Notes: generated by a model not told the origin, from the sequence alone. 27,596 bases of DNA from DATAFF01 sp036257595 (GCA_036257595.1 DATAFF010000120.1:1-27596); one strand, 5' to 3'; shown: positions 6,592-15,593, counted from the stretch's first letter. Program-made: numbers and translations.

Positions 6592-7461
6592 ATGCTCAAC
6601 GCGAAGAGTGGCCCGCGCATCCGCCACTTGGCTGAAGAGAGCGCCCCCTACAAGACTCTCAAAGTCGAAAAGCTCACACCGGTTATCGGAGCAGAGCTTC
6701 ACGGCGTCGATCTCGCCTATGGGCCGACGCGCCAGCAGCTGGACGAAATTCATCGTGCTCTTCTCGAGAACCTTGTCATCTTCTTCCGGGACCAGCAGCT
6801 TTCGCCCGAGCAGCATCTGGCCTTCGGGCGGTCCTTCGGCGACCTTCATGTTCACCCTGCCGCGCCCCATGAGGAAGGCATGCCGGAACTCATGAGGATC
6901 CATGCCGACGAGAATTCACCGAGAGCGAATGGGGAAGGTTGGCATACGGATGTTTCGTGCGATCCGGAGCCTCCGATGGGCTCGATTCTCTATATCAAGC
7001 AATGTCCGCCAAACGGTGGTGACACGCTGTTTGCCAATATGTACGCCGCCTATGACGCCCTTTCCGACCGGCTCAAAGCCTATCTCGCCGGGTTGACCGC
7101 CATTCATGACGGAGAGCATGTCTATCGCGGACTGTTCGACAGCGCGGCGGAGAAAGCGTCCTATCCTCGTGCCGAGCATCCGGTGGTGCGGACGCATCCG
7201 GTCACGGGGAGGAAAGCGCTCTTCGTCAATCGAGGCTTTACGACGCGTATCCTCGGCATTCCGATCGATGAGAGCGACGCCATGCTGCGCTATCTCTATG
7301 AGCATATGGAGAACCCGCTGTTCCAATGCCGCTTTCGGTGGCGATCGAACTCGATTGCGTTCTGGGATAATCGCTGCACCCAGCATCGAGCGTTGTGGGA
7401 CTACTGGCCGCACACCCGGTCGGGAAATCGCGTCACCATTGGCGGCGACAAGCCGGTTTAG
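6592..7461 (+). CDS. TauD/TfdA-family Fe(II)/2-oxoglutarate dioxygenase
   Basis: A 289-residue cytoplasmic oxygenase that should couple 2-oxoglutarate decarboxylation to hydroxylation of a small organic substrate, such as a sulfonate or an aryloxy acid. The 2-His-1-carboxylate iron site is complete: His118 and Asp120 in GWHTDVS, and His265 in CTQHRALWDY. Arg276, 11 residues beyond the distal His, is placed to bind 2-oxoglutarate. The frame is open from 6511, but the ATG at 6592 has a GGAGAG 3 bases upstream and starts a normal-length protein. No sulfonate transport genes lie nearby, so the substrate cannot be told from context; taurine is only one possibility. It probably forms its own transcription unit, perhaps with the small gene at 7586. 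Confidence 0.9.
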   Translation: MLNAKSGPRIRHLAEESAPYKTLKVEKLTPVIGAELHGVDLAYGPTRQQLDEIHRALLENLVIFFRDQQLSPEQHLAFGRSFGDLHVHPAAPHEEGMPELMRIHADENSPRANGEGWHTDVSCDPEPPMGSILYIKQCPPNGGDTLFANMYAAYDALSDRLKAYLAGLTAIHDGEHVYRGLFDSAAEKASYPRAEHPVVRTHPVTGRKALFVNRGFTTRILGIPIDESDAMLRYLYEHMENPLFQCRFRWRSNSIAFWDNRCTQHRALWDYWPHTRSGNRVTIGGDKPV

Positions 7462-7585
7462 ACGGGTACCGGCGCCCTGCCGAAGCATTCCAGAAAAGCG
7501 GGACAACCATGCATGGGTTGCCTGATGGGCTCACCTATATGGATGGCCATCGACAAAGGGCGGAAGTGCATGGAGGTCGCTTGCC

Positions 7586-7828
7586 ATGAGTTTGGAAACT
7601 TTGCTCCTGTGGGTCGTTGCCGCATCAACCGTACTGGCTGACCTTATCGCCTTCATCAAGCTGTTCGGGTCTCAGAGCGATCTTCCGCACAAGCTCGCCT
7701 GGAGCTTCGTCCTGGTCGAGTTTCCGATCATGGGGCTGCTTTTCTGGTCGATAGCGAGAAGCCATTCGGCCAAGCGCACTTCCATGGCGGTGCCTTCATC
7801 GGCGAACATGGGAGCTCATCGCCGATGA
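7586..7828 (+). CDS. small two-span membrane protein
   Basis: An 80-residue protein with two hydrophobic segments (about residues 4-25, ETLLLWVVAASTVLADLIAFI, and 38-57, LAWSFVLVEFPIMGLLFW) and a basic, polar tail. The arrangement resembles the short N-terminal domain found ahead of cardiolipin synthases (PLDc_N-like), but I cannot confirm that assignment. The ATG follows GGAGG at 7572-7576 with 9-base spacing, so translation is credible. It lies 124 bases after the dioxygenase and ends 13 bases before the convergent AI-2E gene. The intervening 7462-7585 holds only weak short ORFs. Confidence 0.6.
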   Translation: MSLETLLLWVVAASTVLADLIAFIKLFGSQSDLPHKLAWSFVLVEFPIMGLLFWSIARSHSAKRTSMAVPSSANMGAHRR

Positions 7829-7841
7829 CGTCGGGGCCGCG

Positions 7842-8900
7842 TCAGGTGTCGGCGGCCCATTCCTGGACCAGCGCCCAAAGCACGGCGAGGACGATTGGCC
7901 CGACAAAGAGCCCGCTGATCCCATAGGCGATCATCCCACCAATGACACCGACCAGGATCACCGGCATCGGCGTCGCCAGGCCGCGTGCCATGACGAGGGG
8001 GCGCAATATGTTGTCGGCGAGGCCGACCGGGATCAAATAGGCAGTGAACAGCAGGGCGCTCACGGGCTCCATCGTCATCCAGCTCCAGATGATGACCGGA
8101 ATGAGGAGAATGGATGGTCCGATCTGAACGACTCCCAATAGCAGAGCAAGAAAGGTGAGAAGGCCGGCGGCCGGGACGCCGGCGACGACGAAACCGATTC
8201 CGGCCAGCAAGGATTGCAGTAGTGCAATGCCGACGACGCCCCGCGCGACGTTCCGGATGGTGCTGCCAATGAGCTGCACCATCTCCTGGCTCTCGTGGCC
8301 GAGAATCCGGCGCAGCAGGACGCGGATGAAATCAAGGATGCGCGGGCCGGGCGCGTAGAGAAAGCCGGCAATGACGATTGAGCCGATGAATTCGAGCAGA
8401 CCGACAGCAACGCTCTGGCTCATGCTCAGCAGCTTGCCGCCGATCGGCTTGAGATAGGGCGCTACTTCAAGCAGGATGGCCTCGGTGTTGGTGGCGGCAC
8501 GAGACCAAAGCTGATAGAGCTGCTCGCCGATCAGCGGCCAGCTCCTAACAAAGTCGGGAGGCAGGGGGATCGCCAATTCGCCGGTGTCGATGCCTTTCAC
8601 CAGAAGCTCGATGCCGCCAATCATGGCGAAGCCGAGCCACATGACGGGACCCAGAACGATCAGCAGGCTCAGCAACGTAAGAAGTGCTGCCGCGAGCGGC
8701 TTATTCCCGAGAAGTCGCGCCAGCCAGTCGAAGACCGGATAAAGAGCGACGGTGAGGATGCCGCTCCACAGCAGGACCGTCACAAAGGGGCCGATCACCA
8801 ACAATGACCAATAGGCAAGGAGAGCCAGAAGGCCGAGGCGAATTGCGATGTCGATCGTCAGCGATCGCAAGGAATCCATCGGAGGGGTTTTTTCTTCCAT
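7842..8900 (-). CDS. AI-2E/PerM-family (UPF0118) membrane transporter
   Basis: A 352-residue inner-membrane protein with about eight hydrophobic segments. There is a pair at the N-terminus (LGLLALLAYWSLLVIGPFVTVLLW), a central soluble/amphipathic region (about residues 90-150), then a cluster of hairpin helices ending in GISGLFVGPIVLAVLWALVQEW. The glycine- and proline-rich GPIVLAVLW end is typical of the AI-2E exporter/PerM family. Substrates in the family vary (autoinducer-2, Na+/H+, others) and cannot be assigned here. The start at 8900 lacks a clear ribosome binding site; an in-frame ATG at 8879 is the alternative. Confidence 0.86.
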   Translation of the reverse strand: MEEKTPPMDSLRSLTIDIAIRLGLLALLAYWSLLVIGPFVTVLLWSGILTVALYPVFDWLARLLGNKPLAAALLTLLSLLIVLGPVMWLGFAMIGGIELLVKGIDTGELAIPLPPDFVRSWPLIGEQLYQLWSRAATNTEAILLEVAPYLKPIGGKLLSMSQSVAVGLLEFIGSIVIAGFLYAPGPRILDFIRVLLRRILGHESQEMVQLIGSTIRNVARGVVGIALLQSLLAGIGFVVAGVPAAGLLTFLALLLGVVQIGPSILLIPVIIWSWMTMEPVSALLFTAYLIPVGLADNILRPLVMARGLATPMPVILVGVIGGMIAYGISGLFVGPIVLAVLWALVQEWAADT

Positions 8901-9054
8901 AGGGCGACTCGCTTAGGGCCCAAGCGGTTTGATTTCGGCCTGTTTTGCCACCGGCGCCCAACCTCCTGCTTGATCTAGCGCAATGAAGCCACACCTTGCA
9001 AAGGCATGCCAAGGGATCGTAAAGCCTTCCCCGATGTCGATGGAGGAACAGGCG

Positions 9055-10446
9055 ATGCCCGTAGAGTTTGACGCCATCATCATCGGAGCCGGTCAGGCTG
9101 GCCCATCGCTGGCAGCACGATTCTCCAAGGAAGGCCAGCGTGTTGCGATCATCGAGCGCAAGCATTTCGGCGGAACCTGCGTCAATACCGGTTGCATACC
9201 AACAAAAACGTTGGTGGCGAGCGCCTATGTCGCGCATATGGCGCGCCGCGCCCAGGACTATGGCGTCGATAACCGGGCAGTCTCGGTCGACATGAAGCGG
9301 GTCAAGGCGCGAAAGGACGCCATCGTCGAGCAGTCCCGCGATGGTCTCAGCCAATTGCTGGGAAACCTCGACAAGGTCACGATCTACAAAGGTCATGCAC
9401 GGTTCACCGCGCCGAGGACGGTGGAGGTCAAGGGCGAGCTGTTGTCGGCTGACCGGATCTTCGTCAACAGCGGCGGTCGCGCGGCGGTCCCAAAGATGCC
9501 GGGCCTCGATGCCGTTCCCTTCCTGACGAACAGCACCATGATGGAGGTCGATTTTCTGCCCGACCATCTGCTGATCGTCGGCGGCAGCTATGTCGGCCTC
9601 GAATTTGCGCATGTCTATCGGCGCTTCGGAGCGCGCGTCACGGTGGTCGAGATGGCGGATCGGCTGATTGTGCGGGAGGATCCGGATATATCCGATGCGG
9701 TGCGCGAGATCCTGGAAGCCGACGGTGTCGAGGTTCGGCTCAAGGCCGAATGTCTGGCGGTCGAAAAGGACGGCGACCGGATTGCGATGAACCTGGAATG
9801 CGCCGCCGGGGCGCCGCGCATCCATGGCAGCCACGTGCTGTTGGCGGTCGGACGTCGTCCGAACACGGAGGATCTGGGGCTCGACAAGGCCGGCGTCCAG
9901 GTCGATGCCAAGGGCTTCATCACGGTCGATGACCAGTGCCGCACCAATGTCGATGGCATCTGGGCGCTTGGCGAGGTGAATGGTCGCGGCGCCTTCACCC
10001 ACACGTCCTATAACGATTTCGAAATCGTCGCAGCCAATCTGTTCGACAACGATCCGCGGCGTATCTCCGACCGCATCACATGCTATGGGCTCTTCATCGA
10101 TCCGCCATTGGGCCGTGTCGGCATGACCGAGCAGGAGGTCCGCCAGAAAGGGCTCAAGGCACTTTATGCCAAGAAGATGATGACTTCGGTCGGGCGCGCC
10201 CGGGAACGGGGCGAGACGAAGGGTTTCATGAAGGTGGTGGTGGATGCCGAGAGCCGGCGCATTCTCGGCGCCGCGGTGCTCGGCGTCAACGGTGATGAAG
10301 TGGTGCATGCCATTCTCGACGTGATGGCTGCAGGGCTACCCTACACGGCGATCTCGCGGACCATGCATATTCACCCGACGGTCGCCGAATATCTGCCAAC
10401 GCTCCTTGGCGAGCTCCAGCCGATTGGCTCACTGCCTGCGATATAG
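9055..10446 (+). CDS. FAD-dependent disulfide oxidoreductase (mercuric reductase-like)
   Basis: A 463-residue class I pyridine-nucleotide disulfide oxidoreductase. The FAD-binding GxGxxG is at residues 11-16 (IIGAGQAG). The redox-active pair Cys42/Cys47 lies in GGTCVNTGCIPTK. A second nucleotide-binding fold begins near residue 165 (LLIVGGSYVGLEFA). The His440-Glu445 pair (MHIHPTVAEYLP) supplies the active-site base contributed by the partner subunit. It lacks an N-terminal heavy-metal domain and the C-terminal vicinal cysteines of true MerA, so it probably does not reduce mercury; the substrate is unknown. Earlier starts exist (8983, 9034), but ATG 9055 has GGAGGA at 9042-9047 and begins right at the FAD fold. 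Its 3' end overlaps the convergent permease gene by 18 bases. Confidence 0.9.
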   Translation: MPVEFDAIIIGAGQAGPSLAARFSKEGQRVAIIERKHFGGTCVNTGCIPTKTLVASAYVAHMARRAQDYGVDNRAVSVDMKRVKARKDAIVEQSRDGLSQLLGNLDKVTIYKGHARFTAPRTVEVKGELLSADRIFVNSGGRAAVPKMPGLDAVPFLTNSTMMEVDFLPDHLLIVGGSYVGLEFAHVYRRFGARVTVVEMADRLIVREDPDISDAVREILEADGVEVRLKAECLAVEKDGDRIAMNLECAAGAPRIHGSHVLLAVGRRPNTEDLGLDKAGVQVDAKGFITVDDQCRTNVDGIWALGEVNGRGAFTHTSYNDFEIVAANLFDNDPRRISDRITCYGLFIDPPLGRVGMTEQEVRQKGLKALYAKKMMTSVGRARERGETKGFMKVVVDAESRRILGAAVLGVNGDEVVHAILDVMAAGLPYTAISRTMHIHPTVAEYLPTLLGELQPIGSLPAI

Positions 10447-11235
10447 CCAGAGCGTCAGCGGCGCCAACAGAAGAGTGAGCAGCATGGGCGCGGCGAGCGC
10501 GCCGGCGATCTGGCTCGGGTTCGCGCCGCCATCCATCAGGCCGCGGATCGCCGTTGCCATGAACGACACCGGGTTCACGTCGACGAAACTGCGCAGCCAC
10601 CCCGGCATGGTGGAAGGATCGACCATGATGTTGGAAGCGAAAACGATGGGGAAGAGGAACGAAAAGCCGATTGTCATCACGGTCATCGGGGTGCGAATGA
10701 GGAGGCCGAGCACGATGAAGATCCAGCCGACTCCGAAGCCGATGACGACGAGAAGCGCCAGGGCGGCGACAATGCCGGGAAGCCCGGCTTCGGGCCGGTA
10801 ACCGAGAATGAGCCCGATGACCAGGATGATGATCGCTGCTATGAGGTGGCGCAGGACGTCCCCGACCATGAGTCCGGCAAAGGGGGCGAGCGGCCAGATC
10901 GGCAGCGAGCGGAAGCGATCGAACAGCCCCTTGCCAAGATCGGTGGACAGGCCCATGCCAGAGTAGACCGTGTTGAAGACGACGGTTTGCACGAGAATTC
11001 CCGGCAGAAAGAATTGCAGATACTGGCCTGGCGTTCCGGCAAGCGCGCCACCGAACACGAAGGTGAAGAGCAGCGTGAACATGATCGGTGTCATGACGAG
11101 ATCGAAAAGCTGCTCCGGCACATGGCGGAACTTCAGCACGGCGCGCCAGCCGAAGACGAGCGCGTTGGAAAAAGACGACGGTGCCGGCGGGCGCGCAACG
11201 GGCTCGAAGCGGGTCGTCGAGATCGCATCAATCAT
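10429..11235 (-). CDS. ABC-2 type transporter permease (DrrB-like)
   Basis: A 268-residue membrane subunit with six hydrophobic segments and the ABC-2 architecture typical of the daunorubicin-resistance DrrB group. Characteristic parts are RHVPEQLFDLVMTPIMFTLL at about residues 36-55, FRSLPIWPLAPF near 107-118, and the late SFLFPIVFASNIMVDPSTMPGWL with the following DVNPVSFMATAIRGL. With the adjacent ATPase it should form an exporter for a hydrophobic drug or lipid. Its start overlaps the ATPase gene by 8 bases (11228-11235), indicating translational coupling. Its last 18 bases are shared with the opposite-strand flavoprotein gene. The substrate is not identifiable. Confidence 0.9.
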   Translation of the reverse strand: MIDAISTTRFEPVARPPAPSSFSNALVFGWRAVLKFRHVPEQLFDLVMTPIMFTLLFTFVFGGALAGTPGQYLQFFLPGILVQTVVFNTVYSGMGLSTDLGKGLFDRFRSLPIWPLAPFAGLMVGDVLRHLIAAIIILVIGLILGYRPEAGLPGIVAALALLVVIGFGVGWIFIVLGLLIRTPMTVMTIGFSFLFPIVFASNIMVDPSTMPGWLRSFVDVNPVSFMATAIRGLMDGGANPSQIAGALAAPMLLTLLLAPLTLWLYRRQ

Positions 11236-12235
11236 GGGAAGCCTCGCTCGTGGCGACCGGATTGCCGGTCAGGGCGAAGAAGACCTCGTCCAGGCTCGGA
11301 TTGCCCAAGGCGAAGTCACTGATCTCGATGCCGCTGCCGATGAGAGCCTCAAGCGCGGCGGTCGCCTCTGCCGGGCTGCGGGCCACCATGGCGAGCCTGG
11401 CGTTCTCCTCGCTACGCTGGACAGCCGTGCCGAGTCGCGCTTCGAGAAGCAGTGCCGCATCGTCGAGATGCGCCGGGTCGGCCAAAGTGACATGGAGGTA
11501 GCCGGAGCCGATCGCCGCCTTGAGCTCGCGGCTGGTCCCTTCGGCAATCTTGCGGCCATGGTCGATCACGGCGATGCGCTCGGCGAGCTGGTCGGCTTCT
11601 TCCATATATTGCGTCGTCAGCAGTATGGTGACGCCGGACTGCGCCAGATCGCGAATCATCCGCCAGACTCCCTGGCGCGCCTTGGGATCAAGCCCGGTGG
11701 TGGGCTCGTCGAGAAACAGCACGCCGGGTGTCACGATCAGCGAGGCAGCGATGTCGAGCCGGCGCCGCATGCCGCCGGAATAGGATTTCACCTGCTTGGC
11801 GGCGGCCTCCGAGAGATCGAACACGGCGAGGAGATGGTCGGCTCTCGCCTTGGCCGCGTGGCCGCGAAATCCCCATAAACGCGCCAGAAGGATGAGATTC
11901 TCGCGGCCCGTCAGATCCTCGTCGAGGGAGGCGAACTGCCCGGTCATGGCGATTTCCGTGCGAACGGCCTGTGGCTCGGCAATCAGATCATGGCCCATCA
12001 CCTTGGCCACGCCGCCGTCCGGAACGATGATGGTGGCGAGCATGCGCATGAGCGTGGTCTTCCCGGCGCCGTTCGGCCCGAGAATCGCGAAGATCATGCC
12101 GCGCGGCACATCGAGGTCGATCCCGTCGACCGCCCGCACCGCGCCGAAGCGCTTGACGAGACCGCGGGCAAAGACAGCGAGGTCGGCCGGGTGGTTGCGG
12201 GCCGCAATGTCTTCCAGCTTCCGTGAGATGCTCAC
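11228..12235 (-). CDS. ABC transporter ATP-binding protein (DrrA-like)
   Basis: A 335-residue nucleotide-binding subunit. Walker A is GPNGAGKTT (about residues 53-61), the signature loop is SGGMRRR (about 153), Walker B is LFLDEPTTGLD (about 174-183), and the H-loop position carries Gln (TTQYMEEAD) instead of His. This Gln is common in DrrA-type ATPases. The C-terminal ~100 residues form the extra domain typical of the DrrA family (ISDFALGNPSLDEVFFALTG). The N-terminal extension MSISRKLEDIAARN is longer than usual; an internal start is possible but has no better signal. It is the first gene of the exporter unit, 63 bases after the oxidase operon on the same strand, separated by an inverted repeat (12247-12287). 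Confidence 0.92.
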   Translation of the reverse strand: MSISRKLEDIAARNHPADLAVFARGLVKRFGAVRAVDGIDLDVPRGMIFAILGPNGAGKTTLMRMLATIIVPDGGVAKVMGHDLIAEPQAVRTEIAMTGQFASLDEDLTGRENLILLARLWGFRGHAAKARADHLLAVFDLSEAAAKQVKSYSGGMRRRLDIAASLIVTPGVLFLDEPTTGLDPKARQGVWRMIRDLAQSGVTILLTTQYMEEADQLAERIAVIDHGRKIAEGTSRELKAAIGSGYLHVTLADPAHLDDAALLLEARLGTAVQRSEENARLAMVARSPAEATAALEALIGSGIEISDFALGNPSLDEVFFALTGNPVATSEASHD

Positions 12236-12246
12236 GCGTCAATATC

Positions 12247-12287
12247 CTCAATGCTGTTTCGGTACGGCGCCTTAAGGCAGCATTGAG
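12247..12287. repeat. nested inverted repeats between oxidase and exporter operons
   Basis: Two 10-base arms, CTCAATGCTG (12247-12256) and CAGCATTGAG (12278-12287), enclose a second 10-base palindrome, GCCTTAAGGC (12269-12278). The element fills most of the 63-base gap between the molybdenum-subunit stop and the ATPase start, both on the minus strand. It could be the terminator of the oxidase operon (no T-run), or an operator for the exporter like those of TetR-type drug regulators. No regulator gene is adjacent. Confidence 0.45.
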
Positions 12288-12298
12288 ACGATTTGACG

Positions 12299-14566
12299 TC
12301 AGGAGGCCAACAGATCCTCGATCTTGACCGGCAGCTCGCGGACACGAACACCGGTTGCGTGATGGACCGCTGCCGTCACCGCGGCGGCAAATCCAGCGAG
12401 CCCGATCTCGCCGATGCCGCGCGCACCGAGCGCATTGATCTCCATGTCGGGGTGATCAAGGAACTGCACATCGATCACCGGCGTATCGGCATTGACCGCC
12501 ATCACATAGTCGGCCAGGTTGCTGTTGATGGGCGCGCCGTTTTGTGGGTCGTAAGTGGTGTGCTCGAGCATGGCCATGCCGATGCCCATGACGATCGCAC
12601 CCTCGATCTGGTTGCGGCCGGCCAGCGGGTTCAAAATGCGGCCGGCGTCCATGACAGTCACCACCCGACCGACGCGCAGCCGAGCGATCTCGGGCTGCCA
12701 TGTCACCTCGACAAAGTGACAGCCGAAAGAATGGGTGGAGAATTTGGCTTCCGGATTTCCGAAGGTCCCTTCCGACTTGCCGTTGCCGGTGACCAGATTG
12801 ACATTGGCCTGTCGCAACAGATCGCCGAACGACATGCCCCGATCGGCGCCATCCGCCTTGACGAAAACCCGCCCCGCCTCGAAGCCCAGGTCAGCCGTCT
12901 GGCGCCCGTGGAATGGCGAGCTCGGCGTCATGGTGGCAATGGTGAGCAGGGAAGCGATGGCGCCATCGGCGGCGGCGAACACCGCCGGCACCAGCGAGCC
13001 GGTCACCATCGAGCCGCCGGAGAGGGGACCTGGCGGCAAGGAGGTGTCGCCGAGCGCGACCTCGACTTTACTCAGAGGCAATCCTGTCCGGTCCGCGACG
13101 AGCTGCGCCAGGATCGTATAGGTGCCGGTGCCGATGTCCTGCGTGCCCGATGCGACGCGCACCGAGCCGTCGTCGCGCAGCTGGACGGTCGCCTCCGCGG
13201 GAAAACGCGCAGCGATCCAAGTGCACCCCGCCATGCCCCAGCCGAGCGTCATGCCATCACGCTTCATCGAGCCGACCTCGGATGTGCGCTTCGACCAGCC
13301 AAATTTCTCGGCACCACGCTCGAAGCACTCGAGCAGATGGCGAGACGAGAAGGGCAGATTGAGGCCTTCGTCGATCTTAGGCTCATTGATGACGCGCAAC
13401 CGCACCGGATCGATCTTGAGCAGATCGGCCAGCTCGTTCATCGCCGATTCGGTGGCGTAGAGGCCCGGCACCGCACCGGGGCCGCGCATATCGACGGTTG
13501 CCCCGACATTGCGCTTGGCGCGTCCGAAGGTCACCCGAAGGTTGGGAACGCTGTATTGGAATGACGTCGCCTCGCCGCAATCCTCATGGTGAACATCGAG
13601 CATCGAGCGGTGGTAGACATAATCGTGCTGCAAAGCGACAAGCTTGCCGTCGGTCGTCGCCCCGAGACGCACGCGCTGCTGGGTGCGCGGACGATGCCCG
13701 ACAGTCTGGAACATCATCTTCCGGCTGACCACCAGCTTGACCGGCTTGCCGAGCTGGCGGGCAGCTGCGGCGGCGAGCGGCGTATGCGTCCAGGGAAACA
13801 GCTTGCCACCGAATCCCGAACCGAGGAATTTCGATATGACGCGGACATTCTCCTTCGGCAGGCCGAACATTTGCGCGAGCACGCCCTGGAGATTGACGAC
13901 CCCTTGCGTCGACTCGTAAAGCGTCAAGGTCGAGCCTTCCCAGACAGCCGTCGTCGCGTGCAGTTCGATCGGGTTGTGCGTCTCGACCGGCGTGACATAG
14001 GTCTGGTCGAGCTTGACGGGTGCCGAGGCGAAGGCGCCATCGGGATCGCCGCGCTCGCTTTGCAGCCGCTTGCGCGCGGCGAAAGTCGTCACCACCACAT
14101 CGGGATCATCGTCGGGCTTGAGATCGGTTTCGACGTTCGGCTTTTCCTTGGCATAGGTCACGCGCACTGCATCGGCAGCGGCCTTGGCGGCCTCGAATGT
14201 GTCCGCCACGGCCAGCGCGACATACTGACCGTAATAGCGCACCACATCATCCTCGAACGGTGGACGACGCTCGTCGCAGATGCCGCCGAATCCTTGCTCC
14301 GGGATCGACCGGTAGATCCGTCCGATGTTGTCGCGATGAAAAATCGCCTTTACGCCGGGCATTTTCTCGGCAGCACTCGTGTCGATCCCGACGACGCGCC
14401 CATTGGCGATCGTCGCCTCGACCGGCACGGCATAGAGCATTCCCGCAAGGTGGAAATCGGAGGTGTACCTTGCCGACCCGGTCACTTTGAGCGGGCCATC
14501 CACGCGCGGCGTTTCGCGGCCGATGGGTGTGTTCGGTAATGCGGCTTGAGAAGGGGTTGTCGCCAT
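12299..14566 (-). CDS. molybdopterin-binding subunit of a xanthine dehydrogenase/aldehyde oxidase-family enzyme (PaoC-like)
   Basis: This 755-residue large subunit carries the molybdenum cofactor and the substrate site. It opens with the standard PRVDGPLKVTGSARYTSDF, contains the GSGFGGK cofactor-binding segment near residue 258, and ends with the catalytic glutamate Glu720 in GARGIGEIGLAG. Its closest described relatives are PaoC/YagR proteins, which oxidise aromatic aldehydes to acids. The protein has no signal peptide, so export would depend on the Tat signal of the small subunit ('hitch-hiking'). It follows the FAD subunit by 13 bases. No XdhC/PaoD-type cofactor-insertion chaperone is present in the window, so one must lie elsewhere if this copy follows the PaoABC scheme. 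The exact aldehyde substrate cannot be read from the sequence. Confidence 0.92.
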   Translation of the reverse strand: MATTPSQAALPNTPIGRETPRVDGPLKVTGSARYTSDFHLAGMLYAVPVEATIANGRVVGIDTSAAEKMPGVKAIFHRDNIGRIYRSIPEQGFGGICDERRPPFEDDVVRYYGQYVALAVADTFEAAKAAADAVRVTYAKEKPNVETDLKPDDDPDVVVTTFAARKRLQSERGDPDGAFASAPVKLDQTYVTPVETHNPIELHATTAVWEGSTLTLYESTQGVVNLQGVLAQMFGLPKENVRVISKFLGSGFGGKLFPWTHTPLAAAAARQLGKPVKLVVSRKMMFQTVGHRPRTQQRVRLGATTDGKLVALQHDYVYHRSMLDVHHEDCGEATSFQYSVPNLRVTFGRAKRNVGATVDMRGPGAVPGLYATESAMNELADLLKIDPVRLRVINEPKIDEGLNLPFSSRHLLECFERGAEKFGWSKRTSEVGSMKRDGMTLGWGMAGCTWIAARFPAEATVQLRDDGSVRVASGTQDIGTGTYTILAQLVADRTGLPLSKVEVALGDTSLPPGPLSGGSMVTGSLVPAVFAAADGAIASLLTIATMTPSSPFHGRQTADLGFEAGRVFVKADGADRGMSFGDLLRQANVNLVTGNGKSEGTFGNPEAKFSTHSFGCHFVEVTWQPEIARLRVGRVVTVMDAGRILNPLAGRNQIEGAIVMGIGMAMLEHTTYDPQNGAPINSNLADYVMAVNADTPVIDVQFLDHPDMEINALGARGIGEIGLAGFAAAVTAAVHHATGVRVRELPVKIEDLLAS

Positions 14567-14579
14567 GGTGCTTGCTCGA

Positions 14580-15593
14580 TCAGGCCGTCGCGGCCATTTG
14601 AAGGGCGTGGGTCAGGCAGCGCTTGGCCAGCTCTACCTTGAAGGCGTTCTCGCTTTGTGGCTTGGCATCGGACAGGGCAGCCTCCGCGGCTTTGCGGAAG
14701 TTGGCCGGGGTGGCAGCCTGATTGAGGAGTGCTGCCTCTGCTTCCGGCGATCGCCATGGCTTGGTTCCGATGCCACCGAGCGCTATGCGCAGGCGCTTCA
14801 CCGAGCCGTCGGCGATGGTCAGGATCACCGCCGCCGAAGCGAGGGCAAACTCGTATGAGGCGCGGTCGCGCAACTTCAAATAGATCTGCTTGGTGCCAAC
14901 GCCGCCTGTTGCGGCGGGGGGCGGGAGCGTCACATGGGTGATGAGATCGCCAGGCTCGAGCACGGTCTCGCGATGAGGCGTGGTGCCGGGCAGCAGGTGG
15001 AAATCGGTGATCGGGATGGCGCGGGCGCCATTCTGGCCCTGAATGTGTATCGTCGCTTCGAGGGCCGCCATCGCCACGCCCATGTCGGAGGGGTTGGTCG
15101 CGATGCAGTGTTCGCTCGTTCCGAGAATGGCGAGCGTGCGGTTGGTGCCGGTGATTGCCGAGCAGCCGGTCCCTGGCTCGCGCTTGTTGCAGGGCATGGC
15201 AGTGTCGCGGAAATAGACGCAGCGGGTCCGTTGGAGCAGGTTGCCGGCGGTGGTCGCCATGTTGCGAAGCTGGGTGGAGGCGCCGGAGAGAAGGGCCTGC
15301 GACAGGACGGGGTAGTCGCGCTGCACGACAGGGTGGTGGGCGAGATCCGAATTGCGAACCGTTGCACCGATCTTCAACCCGCCGTCGGCAGTCGTTTCGA
15401 TGTTGTCGAGAGGCAAACGATTGATATCGATCAGCCGGGATGGTGTCTCGACATTCAATTTCATCAGGTCGACGAGGGTGGTGCCGCCGGCGAGGAAACG
15501 CACCTCCGCCCCCTGTTGGGCGGTCTTTGCCTGGGCAGCGGCGGCGACAGCCGCGGCGGCATCCTTCGGCCGAATGAACTCGAAACTGTGCAT
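14580..15593 (-). CDS. FAD-binding subunit with [4Fe-4S] cysteines (PaoB-like)
   Basis: A 337-residue medium subunit that relays electrons between the 2Fe-2S clusters and FAD. The FAD-binding segment is VRFLAGGTTLVDLMK (residues 31-45), and the second FAD motif is around 110-120 (RNMATTAGNLLQ). Four cysteines, Cys125, Cys135, Cys144 and Cys163, lie in an insertion matching the [4Fe-4S] loop known from E. coli PaoB; simpler medium subunits lack it. The frame is open 15 codons further upstream, but ATG 15593 (MHSFEFIRP) starts at the family's normal position, has GAGGT just before it and lies 7 bases after the stop of the small-subunit gene. The C-terminal domain ends at ...HALQMAATA. Confidence 0.92.
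   Translation of the reverse strand: MHSFEFIRPKDAAAAVAAAAQAKTAQQGAEVRFLAGGTTLVDLMKLNVETPSRLIDINRLPLDNIETTADGGLKIGATVRNSDLAHHPVVQRDYPVLSQALLSGASTQLRNMATTAGNLLQRTRCVYFRDTAMPCNKREPGTGCSAITGTNRTLAILGTSEHCIATNPSDMGVAMAALEATIHIQGQNGARAIPITDFHLLPGTTPHRETVLEPGDLITHVTLPPPAATGGVGTKQIYLKLRDRASYEFALASAAVILTIADGSVKRLRIALGGIGTKPWRSPEAEAALLNQAATPANFRKAAEAALSDAKPQSENAFKVELAKRCLTHALQMAATA

Noticed and set aside
7395..7589. Short plus-strand ORF between the dioxygenase and the small membrane protein
   Set aside because: It starts inside the dioxygenase gene in another frame, has no ribosome binding site, and overlaps the better-supported start at 7586.
8701..10308. Minus-strand 535-codon ORF opposite the flavoprotein gene
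   Set aside because: It is antisense to a fully motif-supported flavoprotein and runs into the AI-2E gene. The translation is unlike any family I know.
9055..10446. Assignment of the flavoprotein as a true mercuric reductase (MerA)
   Set aside because: The C-terminal vicinal cysteines and the N-terminal metal domain of MerA are missing, and no mer genes are nearby.
12293..14539. Two long plus-strand ORFs (423 and 317 codons) opposite the molybdenum-subunit gene
   Set aside because: They lie entirely antisense to a gene with complete family motifs, have low-complexity Arg/His-rich translations and no family pattern. High GC content gives such shadow ORFs.
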